Of a stretch of 15,396 bases of DNA, positions 14,939 through 15,396 are shown one piece after another (the first letter of the stretch is position 1; each line of letters begins with the position of its first letter). The stretch lies in NCBI GenBank assembly GCA_021797025.1, contig JAKAAK010000049.1, positions 1 through 15,396 of the forward strand. The letters run 5' to 3'. Position numbers and translations under genes: made by a program. Source of the DNA: Thermoplasmata archaeon. Lineage in GTDB: Archaea > Thermoplasmatota > Thermoplasmata > Thermoplasmatales > Thermoplasmataceae. The notes under the pieces were generated by a model. The model had not been told where the DNA came from and made no database searches. It saw only the letters and a list, made by a program, of their open reading frames with translations.

Positions 14939-15396
14939 AATTTTATCTTTATTAGAGGTATTAGCACAATGGATATGGATATAACTGCTACAATAATGAA
15001 GGCCATATGGAAATTTCCATAAACAGAGAAAAAGTATCCGATTATGAGGGGTGATATTGTTCCTCCGACCTGGGAACTGAAATTGAGTATGCTACTTGCA
15101 GATGCTAGATTATGGTCACCGCCGCTGAAATCAGATGCCATGCCCATGGAAGGTCCAGCATAAAGTCCGTAAAGCATGCCCGAGAGGAATGAGATTCCGA
15201 ATATTACAGCAACAGGTGCATAGTTAATATATATTATTGTGGCTCCTAAAATTATTACTGGAATTATAGAAACCAGCGATTTTCCATGTTTTATTTTTGA
15301 AGATATCCATCCACCTACGGGTGATGTAATTATACCACCTACTGCCGGAATCCAGGCATATAGATATGCATTAGAATATGGTACAATATGATCAAA
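14935..15396 (-). CDS. Major facilitator superfamily transporter, C-terminal part (continues beyond the window)
   Basis: The frame is open from the window end to a stop at 14935-14937, giving 153 residues of a membrane protein. It contains an MFS-like segment PAVGGIITSPVGGWISSKIK, in which the PVGGWISSK part is a typical cytoplasmic-loop motif. The following helices include PVIILGATIIYI, a GMLYGLYAGP segment and the C-terminal VGGTISPLIIGYFFSVYG block, ending in a helix and KIKF. Four to five transmembrane helices are visible, corresponding to the last half of a 12-helix transporter. A shorter reading from the ATG at 15177 would omit half of these helices and is not the real start. Its substrate is unknown; next to acyl-CoA metabolism, uptake of an organic acid is a guess. 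Confidence 0.8.
   Translation of the reverse strand, partial: FDHIVPYSNAYLYAWIPAVGGIITSPVGGWISSKIKHGKSLVSIIPVIILGATIIYINYAPVAVIFGISFLSGMLYGLYAGPSMGMASDFSGGDHNLASASSILNFSSQVGGTISPLIIGYFFSVYGNFHMAFIIVAVISISIVLIPLIKIKF

Noticed and set aside
14935..15177. Complete 80-residue membrane protein
   Set aside because: The same frame stays open to the window end and encodes further MFS helices, so the short version is only the tail of a larger transporter.

Overview
This 15.4 kb window looks like a chromosome segment of a low-GC archaeon. It is most likely a member of the Thermoplasmatales (Ferroplasma, Acidiplasma, Picrophilus or Cuniculiplasma type). The reasons are archaeal information-processing genes (Hel308 helicase, Trm5 tRNA methyltransferase), an archaeal TATA-like box about 22-26 bp upstream of the start codon of most first-in-operon genes (leaderless transcription), GGTGA-type ribosome binding sites inside operons, and an AT-rich composition with many ATA and AGA/AGG codons. 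The genus is an inference.

Layout. Positions 1-208 hold the 5' part of a cis-prenyltransferase gene (uppS type) that enters from outside the window and loses its homology after about position 125. Positions 294-3271 (minus) are an operon of hel308 and trm5 overlapping by 4 bases. Positions 3383-4022 (plus) are a VapBC-type toxin-antitoxin pair, followed by a perfect 13-bp hairpin and a family-4-like glycosyltransferase (4149-5246). The stretch from vapB to the middle of the glycosyltransferase is clearly more AT-rich than its surroundings and looks acquired or mosaic. Positions 5286-5960 encode a UPF0173 metallo-beta-lactamase-fold hydrolase.

Positions 5968-9174 (minus) are the most interesting part: a compact three-gene operon for a type IV secretion-like membrane machine. 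It encodes a small two-helix VirB2/TrbC-like protein, a polytopic VirB6/TrbL-like channel protein and a VirB4-like ATPase. The ATPase carries a PrgI/VirB3-like membrane domain at its N-terminus if translation begins at an ATT codon placed 5 nt after a strong ribosome binding site. No relaxase, coupling protein, integrase or replication gene is visible. The set therefore resembles the crenarchaeal Ced/Ted DNA-import systems more than a conjugative element, and it may be a euryarchaeal counterpart.

Upstream of this operon on the same strand are a DUF72 (YecE-like) protein (9250-10035) and an orphan Dam-type DNA adenine methyltransferase (10092-10874). On the plus strand follow a metallo-beta-lactamase-fold protein with a degenerate metal site (11054-11692), then a two-gene lipid operon of an AidB-like acyl-CoA dehydrogenase (11775-13421) and an acyl-CoA synthetase (13430-14938). 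The synthetase would activate an acid that the dehydrogenase could oxidise. The window ends inside a convergent major facilitator transporter gene (14935-15396, minus). No gap between genes exceeds about 130 bases, and I saw no tRNA, rRNA, CRISPR array or intact insertion sequence.
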